Origin: CBDUUP01 sp965370435
Lineage (GTDB): Bacteria; Chloroflexota; Anaerolineae; Anaerolineales; UBA11579
Direction of reading: 5' to 3'
DNA length: 6,509 nucleotides
Assembly: GCA_965370435.1 (NCBI GenBank)
Contig: CBDUUP010000261.1
Location: 1-6,509 of the forward strand
Both the position numbers and the translations under genes were made by a program. Below the pieces are notes generated by a model. The model was not told the origin of the DNA, searched no databases, and saw nothing but the letters and a program-made list of their open reading frames with translations. Below are positions 1 through 5,530 of this stretch, in pieces (position 1 is the stretch's first letter; every line of letters starts with the position of its first letter).

Positions 1-8
1 TGCGCAAC

Positions 9-407
9 TCATCTGGATCGTAGTTTGTAACTCGAAATGATCCCGTCAAGGTTGGGAGGATATTTGTATGCACTGGCGTCGCTTAACACCAATTCGACGT
101 TGGTCGAACCCATCTTTTCCACCCTTTGGCGGGCCTGAGCCAACATCGCGTCGGTCAAATCTACGCCGATAATTTTCCCTTCTGGACCGATAGCCTTTTG
201 TATCATTTCAAAATTCAAGCCGGTTCCACAGCCAATCTCCACAACCACGTCGCCCCGTTTTAGATTCATTGCCCTGATGGCCTGTTTACGATAGGCTAAT
301 ATCCTTATCCAAAATAGGTAATAAAATTTTATAGTTAAGTCGTAGCGTTTCGCTCTGTCTCTGTAGAGCGTTTTGATATCTTCATTATTTGGACTGGTAT
401 TCATCAT
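9..407 (-). CDS. C-terminally truncated second copy of the SAM methyltransferase
   Basis: A 132-residue frame that aligns with the neighbouring methyltransferase from its first residues to LDGIISxY, with roughly two-thirds identity by eye and an identical run of 21 residues from IGVDLTDAML to VEKMG. Motif I (VVEIGCGTGLNF, 55-66) and the ribose-binding Asp are intact, but everything after motif II (about 90 residues in the paralogue) is lost: similarity stops near position 30 and the frame ends YKLRSR then TGA at 11-9. The fold would be incomplete, so it is probably inactive. GAGGG just before the tandem ATGs (407, 404) could serve as a ribosome site, better placed for 404. The gene is visibly richer in A+T than the intact copy, consistent with relaxed selection or a different origin. 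Confidence 0.75.
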   Translation of the reverse strand: MMNTSPNNEDIKTLYRDRAKRYDLTIKFYYLFWIRILAYRKQAIRAMNLKRGDVVVEIGCGTGLNFEMIQKAIGPEGKIIGVDLTDAMLAQARQRVEKMGSTNVELVLSDASAYKYPPNLDGIISSYKLRSR

Positions 408-411
408 ACCC

Positions 412-552
412 TCAAGTGCACTTTGCGCGGCCGATGTTGACGAAGACTATCTGCACGCCACCCACCTTCATGAGGTTACGCTCCACCGAGGCGGTGCAGT
501 TGGCGCAGGTCATCCCTGTGATGGGGAGGGTAAGTTGTTTGTTTGCAGACAT
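412..552 (-). pseudogene. Truncated HMA domain, probable remnant of a CopA-type ATPase N-terminus or chaperone
   Basis: An unlisted short frame of 46 residues beginning MSANKQLTLPITGMTCANC, with a metal motif GMTCANC (Cys16, Cys19) and TASVERNLMKVGGVQ, i.e. the first strand, helix and second strand of an HMA domain. It then runs VFVNIGRAKCT and stops at TGA (414-412). HMA domains need about 65-70 residues, so the third strand, second helix and last strand are missing. The sequence style (LPITGMTCANCTASVERNL) is that of the N-terminal domain of CopA-type ATPases more than of a free CopZ. It has an excellent ribosome site (AAGGAG, seven-base spacer), so it may still be translated. The truncated methyltransferase starts four bases after its stop, suggesting a deletion or recombination junction. 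Confidence 0.7.
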
Positions 553-559
553 ATCGTTT

Positions 560-565
560 CTCCTT
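560..565 (-). promoter_or_regulatory. Shine-Dalgarno of the truncated HMA frame
   Basis: Minus-strand AAGGAG with a seven-base spacer to the ATG at 552. It lies in the 35-base gap after the intact methyltransferase. Its quality indicates that the HMA frame is the true 5' end of a gene and not an internal fragment. Confidence 0.7.
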
Positions 566-587
566 GGTTATCAATAATAGTTAATAG

Positions 588-1244
588 TTACGGGGTTTCT
601 CCTACCGATAAGTAAATGATGCCCCAAAATATCTCTGTGAATGAGGTATGGGTCAGATGCTTTTCAATGGATTTCCAGGGATGGCTTTGTTCAGCCGCCG
701 CCAGGGTCACGCCGAAAGGTTTAGTGGTCCAAATGCCAATTTTGAGCAGCCACATCGGAACGTTGGCGGGTTTCTTCATGTCCAAGATCACAAATCGCTT
801 CCCAGACGCCAGCGCCTTCCCGCCATTCTGGATGACTCGATCGTACTCCGGCACAAAGGTGATGGCATAGGTGGAAATGATCCCGTCTAGGTTGGGCGGG
901 AATTCGTAAGACCCGGCGTCGCTCAACACCAACTCGACGTTATTCCAACCCATCTTTTCAACCCGCTGGCGGGCCTGGGCCAGCATCGCGTCAGTCAAAT
1001 CCACGCCGATGAGCGTCCCTTCCGGGCCGATAGCTCCCTGCAAATATCCAAAATTCAATCCCGTGCCGCAGCCAATCTCCACGACCGTATCTCCGCGCTG
1101 GAGGCCCAAAGCCTTGACCGCGCGCTTTCGAATAGCCCCGTCCCTGAAGCCGATCAGGTTATACAATCGGGCGGTGAAATCATAGCGTTTGGCCCGTTTG
1201 CGGTAGATGGCTTGGATCTCTTCGCTGGTCGGAATGCCGTTCAT
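588..1244 (-). CDS. Class I SAM-dependent methyltransferase (UbiE-like)
   Basis: A 218-residue Rossmann-fold methyltransferase. Motif I is VVEIGCGTGLN (54-64), the acidic ribose-binding Asp82 is in IGVDLTDAML, the adenine-side region is ELVLSDAGSYEFP (104-116), motif II NLDGIISTYAITFVP (118-132) and the later strand GKRFVILDMKKP (148-159). The substrate is unknown. Only one Cys (in GCG) is present, so it lacks the multiple cysteines of arsenite methyltransferases. The C-terminal region (WLLKIGIWTTKPFG) may be a lid or membrane-facing segment, consistent with a lipid or quinone-like substrate, but this is inference. The ATG at 1244 shares one base with the ATPase stop (TGATG) and has AGGTGA upstream; a GTG at 1247 is a less likely start. 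Translational coupling ties it to copper efflux. Confidence 0.9.
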   Translation of the reverse strand: MNGIPTSEEIQAIYRKRAKRYDFTARLYNLIGFRDGAIRKRAVKALGLQRGDTVVEIGCGTGLNFGYLQGAIGPEGTLIGVDLTDAMLAQARQRVEKMGWNNVELVLSDAGSYEFPPNLDGIISTYAITFVPEYDRVIQNGGKALASGKRFVILDMKKPANVPMWLLKIGIWTTKPFGVTLAAAEQSHPWKSIEKHLTHTSFTEIFWGIIYLSVGETP

Positions 1245-3409
1245 CACCCTTCACCTAACTTCACCCGGCGCAGCAATTGGGCGTTGACCGCCACGATCAC
1301 GGTGCTGAGGGACATGAATAAAGCGCCGATTGCGGGGGAAAGCAAGATTCCAAAGGAGGCCAGCGCTCCCGCCGCCAGGGGCAGGGCAACCACGTTGTAG
1401 CCGGTGGCCCAGACCAGATTCTCGATCATCTTCCGGTAGCTGGCCCGGCTGAGGGTGAATATCTTCACCACGTCCAGGGGGTTGCTTCGCACCAGGATGA
1501 TCCCGGCCGACTCTACCGCGACATCGGTGCCGCTGCCGATAGCGATGCCGACATCGGCCCGCACCAGCGCGGGCGCATCGTTGACCCCATCGCCGACCAT
1601 AGCCACCCGCTTCCCCTGGGCTTGCAGCTCGATCACTTTCTGGTCTTTGTGTTCCGGCAGGACTTCGGCGAAAACCATATCAATGCCTAGTTCGTCAGCC
1701 ACGGCCGCGGCCACAGCCTGGCTATCACCGGTCAGCATAGCCACCTGGACGCCCATGGTCTGTAATTGGCGCATGGCCGAATAACTTTCCGGGCGGATCA
1801 CGTCCGCCAGGGCGAAGGCCGCCGCTACCTGTTCGTTTTGTACCAGATACACAACCGTCTGGGCCTTCGACCCCGCTTCGGCGGTGAAGCTGCTTATGTT
1901 CTCCGGAAGTTCGATTGCAAGCAATTCAATCAGCCTCGGGCCGCCGACGTACACTTTCTCGCCGTGATAACTGGCCTGCACCCCTCGCCCTTTCAGGGCT
2001 TCAAATTTGCCGATCTCCGGCAGGGTCAGTCCCTTTTCTTCTGCGGCCTGACGGATGCCGCGAGCCACAATGTGTTCCGAATCGCCTTCGATGGCGGCGG
2101 CCAACGCCAGGGCGCGCCCCTCGTCCCAATCGCCAGCGGTGGCAATGTCCACCACGCCCTGCTCGCCTTTGGTCAGCGTGCCGGTCTTATCAAAGATGAC
2201 GACGTCAATCTCCCGGGCGGCTTCTAAGGCCAATCGATCCCGCACCAGGATGCCATTCTGGGCGGCCGAAGAGGTGCTGATGGCGACCACTAAAGGCACC
2301 GCCAACCCCAACGCGTGGGGGCAGGCGATCACCAGCACGGTGACCACCCGCTGCAAGGCGTACAAGTCCCAGCCCACCGCCAAGCCCCAACCCAGCCCGG
2401 TCAAGACTGCCGCGCCTACGGCGACGTAAAAGAGCCATCCGGCGGCTTTATCGGCCAAGACCTGGGTGCGTGATTTGGATTTCTGCGCTTCGGCCACCAG
2501 GCGCATGATCCCAGCCAACGCGGTCTCATCACCGGTAGCCGTCACCGCCACGCGGAGGCTGCCTTCGCCATTGATGGTGCCGGCGATAACGCTCTCTCCG
2601 GCCAACTTTTTAACCGGCATGGACTCACCGGTGATCATGGCTTCGTCCACGTCCGACTCCCCCTCCACAACTTCGCCATCGGCGGGGATGCTGGCCCCAG
2701 GGCGCACCAGCAGCAGGTCTCCGGCCCGTAAGGCGCGGACGTTGACGGTCTCAATACTGCCATCAGACTGGATTCGCTCGGCGGTATCGGGCATTAATTT
2801 GGCGAGTTCGTTCAACGCGCCGGAGGCCTGGCGCACGCTGCGCATTTCGATCCAGTGGCCCAACAGCATCACGTCGATCAAAGTAACCAGTTCCCAGAAG
2901 AAACCCTCGCCCAGGTCGAAAATCAGCGCGGCCATACTATAGGTGAAAGATACGCTTATCGCCAACGTGATCAGGGACATCATGCCCAGTTGGCGGTTGC
3001 GCACTTCAGGGATCGCCAGCTTGATGAAAGGCACCCCACCATACAGGAAGATGACGATCGAAAACACCGACGTGATCCACTGGCTGCCCAGAAATTCAGG
3101 CATGCTGAAGTTCAGCCAGGTTTGGATCATGGGGCTGTAGAGCAGAACAGGAACACTGAGAACCAACGAAACCCAGAAGCGGTCTCGGAACATCAGTTCG
3201 TGGCCGGTGTGGTCCGCGCCGTGCTCCTGATGGTCATCGTGCTCTCCTCCTCCCTCATGCTCCATTTCATGCATATCGCCAGACATCTGGTGATCCATGC
3301 GGCCTGCCATCGCCTCTGGTTCAGCAGGCGCGTCAGCATGCATTCTATGTTCGGTGGATTCATCCACAGAAGGTTCTTTATGATCCGGGTGGGACTTGTG
3401 CTCTTGCAT
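1244..3409 (-). CDS. copB: Copper-exporting P1B-3-type ATPase, CopB-like
   Basis: A 721-residue heavy-metal P-type ATPase of normal CopB length. It has no N-terminal HMA domain; instead residues 1-72 are rich in His and Met (about 13 His, 7 Met), as in CopB. Motifs in order: TGES (260-263, actuator), CPH (363-365, membrane metal site), DKTG (407-410, phosphorylated Asp), TGD (560-562) and GDGVNDAP (606-613). The last two membrane helices fit the P1B-3 signatures exactly: N664-x6-YN-x4-P677 and P692-x6-MSLST-x5-N709. This supports Cu export from the cytosol driven by ATP; the P1B-3 group has been linked to Cu(II) and Cu(I). The nucleotide-domain SEHP motif reads SEHI (444-447). Its likely cytosolic donor is the CopZ encoded upstream. 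The ribosome site is weak (GAG, seven-base spacer). The stop overlaps the methyltransferase start. Confidence 0.96.
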   Translation of the reverse strand: MQEHKSHPDHKEPSVDESTEHRMHADAPAEPEAMAGRMDHQMSGDMHEMEHEGGGEHDDHQEHGADHTGHELMFRDRFWVSLVLSVPVLLYSPMIQTWLNFSMPEFLGSQWITSVFSIVIFLYGGVPFIKLAIPEVRNRQLGMMSLITLAISVSFTYSMAALIFDLGEGFFWELVTLIDVMLLGHWIEMRSVRQASGALNELAKLMPDTAERIQSDGSIETVNVRALRAGDLLLVRPGASIPADGEVVEGESDVDEAMITGESMPVKKLAGESVIAGTINGEGSLRVAVTATGDETALAGIMRLVAEAQKSKSRTQVLADKAAGWLFYVAVGAAVLTGLGWGLAVGWDLYALQRVVTVLVIACPHALGLAVPLVVAISTSSAAQNGILVRDRLALEAAREIDVVIFDKTGTLTKGEQGVVDIATAGDWDEGRALALAAAIEGDSEHIVARGIRQAAEEKGLTLPEIGKFEALKGRGVQASYHGEKVYVGGPRLIELLAIELPENISSFTAEAGSKAQTVVYLVQNEQVAAAFALADVIRPESYSAMRQLQTMGVQVAMLTGDSQAVAAAVADELGIDMVFAEVLPEHKDQKVIELQAQGKRVAMVGDGVNDAPALVRADVGIAIGSGTDVAVESAGIILVRSNPLDVVKIFTLSRASYRKMIENLVWATGYNVVALPLAAGALASFGILLSPAIGALFMSLSTVIVAVNAQLLRRVKLGEG

Positions 3410-3424
3410 AATTATTCTCGAAAA

Positions 3425-3631
3425 TCAACTCTCTGTTTGGTCTTCTTCTTGTTTGGGTGGACATCGCTCGCTGCCATAAGAGCAAAATACGCAGCAGTCG
3501 CCTTGTTTGGGTTTGAGACGAACCTGGCAGTTGGCGCAGTTATAGAAGAACTGGCAGTAGTTGGTCGGCATGGTCTCTTCTTGGGCATGACCGCATTCTG
3601 GACAGGTAATAGTGGATTGCAATTGCGTCAT
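3425..3631 (-). CDS. GDCCVxC-domain Cys-rich small protein
   Basis: A 68-residue protein with nine cysteines: Cys10/Cys13 (CPEC), Cys26, Cys32/Cys35 (CANC), Cys46, Cys47 and Cys50 (GDCCVFC) and Cys57. The core FFYNCANCQVRLKPKQGDCCVFCSYGSERCPP is characteristic of the small GDCCVxC family, some members of which are selenoproteins; here all positions are ordinary Cys codons and there is no in-frame TGA before the stop. The cysteine pairs suggest a zinc-ribbon-like fold or soft-metal binding. No signal peptide, so cytosolic. Members are often next to mercury or copper resistance genes, but the biochemical role is unknown. The start at 3631 is preceded by AAGGAG with an eight-base spacer. It ends 15 bases before the ATPase start. 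Confidence 0.85.
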   Translation of the reverse strand: MTQLQSTITCPECGHAQEETMPTNYCQFFYNCANCQVRLKPKQGDCCVFCSYGSERCPPKQEEDQTES

Positions 3632-3670
3632 GGGGAATACTCCTTCACCAAGTCACCGCTGCCAGATTGC

Positions 3671-3913
3671 CTAAGCGGCGAGGTCTGCCTTCATAGTTTC
3701 GTATTCATCCCGGTCAATCTCGCCGCGGGCGTAGCGTTGGTCGAGGATCTCACGGGCGTTTTGACCCGAAGAAACAGAGCGTCCGCTGCTCGACACGACC
3801 GACTTGACGCCCCAAATGACCAGGGCGATCAAACCGCCCCAGAATAAGAACATCATCAAGCCGCCGATCAACATCCCTCCCCAGCCAAATTCATAGCCAT
3901 ATCCATGCATCAT
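3671..3913 (-). CDS. Small SHOCT-domain membrane protein
   Basis: An 80-residue protein from the ATG at 3913. It begins with MMHGYGYEFGWGGM, has one hydrophobic segment at about residues 13-37 (Gly/Met/Trp rich), a Ser-rich linker and a C-terminal SHOCT domain (about 53-79, AREILDQRYARGEIDRDEYE), the short helical pair often found at the end of small membrane proteins. Its function is not known; SHOCT proteins of this shape are frequent in metal-resistance clusters. Start: an ATG at 3943 would add ten residues (MDLGFKRRKK), but AAGGAG with a seven-base spacer directly precedes 3913, so 3913 is preferred. The tandem ATG at 3910 is also possible. It sits between the cytochrome and the Cys-rich gene, in line with the operon. 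Confidence 0.8.
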   Translation of the reverse strand: MMHGYGYEFGWGGMLIGGLMMFLFWGGLIALVIWGVKSVVSSSGRSVSSGQNAREILDQRYARGEIDRDEYETMKADLAA

Positions 3914-3920
3914 TTTCTTT

Positions 3921-3926
3921 CTCCTT
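3921..3926 (-). promoter_or_regulatory. Shine-Dalgarno deciding the SHOCT protein start
   Basis: Minus-strand AAGGAG with a seven-base spacer to the ATG at 3913. It lies inside the longer frame that could begin at 3943, so it argues that those ten extra residues are not part of the protein. Confidence 0.7.
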
Positions 3927-3955
3927 TTGAAGCCCAGATCCATTCTGTCGAAGGG

Positions 3956-4414
3956 TCACCTCAGCGGGTCTGGAGCGCTTCTTTCCTGTTGGGTTGCCGC
4001 CTGGTCAGCCGTCCACCAGGCTTGGAAGTAGCGTATGACGGCGACGATCTGGTCATGGTCTAAACTGTCGCTAAATCCGGGCATATTCGGTCCGCCGCTG
4101 GCGATGACGGTGAACAGATCCTGATCGGGATGATGCCAGGCATGTTCGGAATCGTCCAGGGCCGGGGCTTCGGTTACGCTGCCGTGACCTTCGCCCTCGG
4201 AGCCGTGGCAGGAGGCGCAGTTCTGCGCATACACAGTCTCTCCGACTGCCAGGACATCTTCGCCCGCTAACGGCTCCGCGGGAAGGTTGGACCTCCACAA
4301 GATGAAGGCCAGCGCCGCAACCGCCAGAACCACCGCCCCAATCGTGATCGCAGCCTGTTTGCGTTTTTCGGCTTGCTTACGCTGGCGGCGATTTTCGCGT
4401 TTACTTTTCCGCAT
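3956..4414 (-). CDS. Membrane-anchored monohaem c-type cytochrome
   Basis: A 152-residue protein. Residues 1-20 are very basic (MRKSKRENRRQRKQAEKRKQ), followed by one membrane segment at about 22-40, which places the rest outside the cytoplasm as an uncleaved anchor. The domain after it is a small cytochrome c: haem motif CASCH at 66-70 (after VYAQNC), a SGGPNMPGF loop giving Met111 as likely distal ligand, and a final helix DHDQIVAVIRYFQAWW. A His-containing stretch HAWHHPD (91-97) is a possible extra metal site. Such domains carry electrons between membrane complexes or serve as oxidase partners; its partner is unknown. The start at 4414 follows the copZ stop by eight bases; no good ribosome site is visible, so translational coupling to copZ is likely. 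Confidence 0.88.
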   Translation of the reverse strand: MRKSKRENRRQRKQAEKRKQAAITIGAVVLAVAALAFILWRSNLPAEPLAGEDVLAVGETVYAQNCASCHGSEGEGHGSVTEAPALDDSEHAWHHPDQDLFTVIASGGPNMPGFSDSLDHDQIVAVIRYFQAWWTADQAATQQERSAPDPLR

Positions 4415-4422
4415 CCGGGCGC

Positions 4423-4441
4423 TTACCCCGCAGCGGGGTAA
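4423..4441. promoter_or_regulatory. Perfect 19-bp palindrome resembling the csoR operator, at the copZ stop
   Basis: The plus strand reads TTACCCCGCAGCGGGGTAA: nine-base arms around a single central base. It overlaps the copZ stop codon and its last codons and ends just before the next cytochrome gene. Like the operator at 6492-6509 it has TACCCC, a GC-x-A-containing centre and GGGG, so it may be a second, internal CsoR site. Alternatively the transcript folds into a hairpin acting on mRNA stability or partial attenuation. There is no T-tract after it, so it is not a canonical intrinsic terminator. Confidence 0.4.
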
Positions 4442-4629
4442 TTGATCTCCGCCAGCAGGGCCTTGATCTGTTCCTCATTGGCCGGGGCGTCAAAGGTGAT
4501 GGTGGCTTGCATGGTGTCCGCTCTAGCTTCCACGGACTGTACGCCTTCCAGTTCGCTTACTTCGGTCTGTACGGTGTTGACGCAGTTGCCGCAGTGGATA
4601 TTGGGGATGCTGTAGGTAACGGTGGTCAT
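4423..4629 (-). CDS. copZ: CopZ-like copper chaperone (single HMA domain)
   Basis: A 68-residue stand-alone heavy-metal-associated domain, the normal length for CopZ. The metal site is HCGNC with Cys13 and Cys16 on the first loop of the ferredoxin-like fold; the first strand is VTYSIPNI and the domain runs to the end (NYPAAG). CopZ proteins bind Cu(I) in the cytosol and pass it to copper ATPases or to the copper repressor; both likely partners are in this operon. The loop residue is Asn15 with His12 before the first Cys, a variation also found in other chaperones of the family, so another soft metal ion is not excluded. The start at 4629 has AAAGGAG six bases upstream. The stop codon is embedded in a 19-bp palindrome. 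Confidence 0.92.
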   Translation of the reverse strand: MTTVTYSIPNIHCGNCVNTVQTEVSELEGVQSVEARADTMQATITFDAPANEEQIKALLAEINYPAAG

Positions 4630-4650
4630 GGGAAACTCCTTTGGGGTAGT

Positions 4651-4698
4651 TAGTTGGGTAGTTGGTTAGTTGGGTAGTTTGATAGTTGATTAGTTGGT
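4651..4698. repeat. Three 16-bp degenerate tandem repeats (TAGTTGGGTAGTTGGT type)
   Basis: Plus strand units are 4651-4666 tagttgggtagttggt, 4667-4682 tagttgggtagtttga and 4683-4698 tagttgattagttggt. Each is itself built from an 8-base TAGTTGGG-like half unit. The array fills most of the gap between copZ and the DUF2085-like gene and runs over the last codons of the latter (INTN, stop at 4692-4690). In the transcribed direction it reads AACTA/CCCAACTAA. Likely a simple-sequence expansion between genes; no regulatory role can be read from it. Confidence 0.7.
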
Positions 4699-5496
4699 GT
4701 TGATTTTGGTGTTGAATATTTCGGATAATTGATCGTCAATAGTGGTAAGGCTGAGTTTTAATTTTAGTTCGAAGCCGCGGACTGAATTTACAAACATTTC
4801 CTCCAGGTACGGAAAGAGAAACCAGACCATCCCCAGGCCGAAAAACACACCAGTGAGAAAACGCATCCAGGAATTGAAGGAGCCTAGAGCGTCTCCGGCG
4901 TAAAATGCGGGGGCAAAGGCATTGTTGGTCAAGGTTGCCAGCCAGAGATTGGTGTCCCGGAAACCCAGACCGATTCCGGCGAAATCGCTGATGAAATGAG
5001 CGCCTCCGTCAACGGCCATGGGCAGAAGAAACAAAACAAAGCCCCAAAATGGGAGGGCTTTCACTTTTTTGCGCAAGGGCCACCATAACAAAGCGAAGAC
5101 CGGTATGCTGGTGTACATAGAAACCATGCGGTCAGACCAGGCCACCTTCCAACCCATGTCAGCGTTGCCAATGAATTGGCGCAAGAGCATGATGTTGGTG
5201 GTGTTTTGTCCGGCTGCCTGGAGTTCGGTCAGCGAGTACATTCCTTTGGGGCCGAAGAAAAAGAAGGAGCGTTGGGGCAATTGATGGCACAAGAAAGAGT
5301 AAACGCTGTAGATAACCTTGCCCGGCCCTTCCCAGCCGATCTTCATCATCACCGGAGCCAGGAAAGGCAGCCCAACGTATAAACCAAAGGTTAGGCTGAA
5401 TAGTAATAACCAGTTGCGGCTGACCCAGTACGATACCCGGTCGGTTGTCGTTATCTTGGTAAATGAGCGGGGCTTTAGCGCTGGGGTTGAATTCAT
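4690..5496 (-). CDS. DUF2085-like multi-pass membrane protein
   Basis: A 268-residue membrane protein from the preferred ATG. Hydrophobic segments lie at about residues 28-51, 60-82 (less certain), 124-140, 148-168 and 210-232, with a hydrophilic cytosol-like tail to 268. Family-like landmarks are FLCHQLPQRSFFFFG (68-82), PMAVDGGAH (159-167), GFRDTNLWLATLT (178-190) and SWMRFLTGVFFG (209-220), which match the order seen in DUF2085 proteins. The usual second conserved Cys-containing block (normally shortly after CHQ..ERS) is replaced by VAWSDRMVSMYTS. Function is unknown; Cys70-His71 and His167 could be metal ligands. Start choice: ATG 5496 has AAGGAAGAG upstream (AGGA, ten-base spacer). ATG 5538 would add 14 residues and overlap the small gene by 8 bases but has no ribosome site; TTG 5556 is unlikely. 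Confidence 0.8.
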   Translation of the reverse strand: MNSTPALKPRSFTKITTTDRVSYWVSRNWLLLFSLTFGLYVGLPFLAPVMMKIGWEGPGKVIYSVYSFLCHQLPQRSFFFFGPKGMYSLTELQAAGQNTTNIMLLRQFIGNADMGWKVAWSDRMVSMYTSIPVFALLWWPLRKKVKALPFWGFVLFLLPMAVDGGAHFISDFAGIGLGFRDTNLWLATLTNNAFAPAFYAGDALGSFNSWMRFLTGVFFGLGMVWFLFPYLEEMFVNSVRGFELKLKLSLTTIDDQLSEIFNTKINTN

Positions 5497-5502
5497 AGTT
5501 CG

Positions 5503-5511
5503 CTCTTCCTT
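5503..5511 (-). promoter_or_regulatory. Shine-Dalgarno sequence deciding the DUF2085-like start
   Basis: On the minus strand AAGGAAGAG ends seven bases before the ATG at 5496 (AGGA core with a ten-base spacer). The two upstream in-frame candidates at 5538 (ATG) and 5556 (TTG) lack any purine-rich site and fall inside the small gene, so this site favours 5496. Confidence 0.5.
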
Positions 5512-5530
5512 CTCAATAGGGTCTGAGTGA

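Noticed and set aside
588..1244. Arsenite methyltransferase
   Set aside because: The protein has only the Cys of the GCGTG motif and lacks the conserved cysteines needed to bind As(III); no arsenic genes are nearby.
2205..2438. A 77-residue minus-strand frame within the ATPase gene
   Set aside because: It is an out-of-frame reading of the ATPase core (CPH region), Gly/Arg-rich with no independent start signal.
3425..3631. Selenocysteine codon in the GDCCVxC protein
   Set aside because: All the expected positions are ordinary Cys codons and the only TGA is the terminal stop.
2855..3847. A 330-residue plus-strand open frame
   Set aside because: It lies antisense over the ATPase, GDCCVxC and SHOCT genes, which have clear motifs and ribosome sites. 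Its translation is Gln/His/Arg-rich without any recognisable domain, as expected of an antisense shadow.
4071..4298. A 75-residue minus-strand frame within the cytochrome gene
   Set aside because: It is a shifted frame of the cytochrome, Arg-rich and without motifs; the cytochrome frame carries CASCH and the distal Met.
4423..4441. Intrinsic terminator at the copZ end
   Set aside because: The palindrome would make a strong stem, but no T-tract follows it in the transcribed direction and the next gene starts eight bases after the stop.
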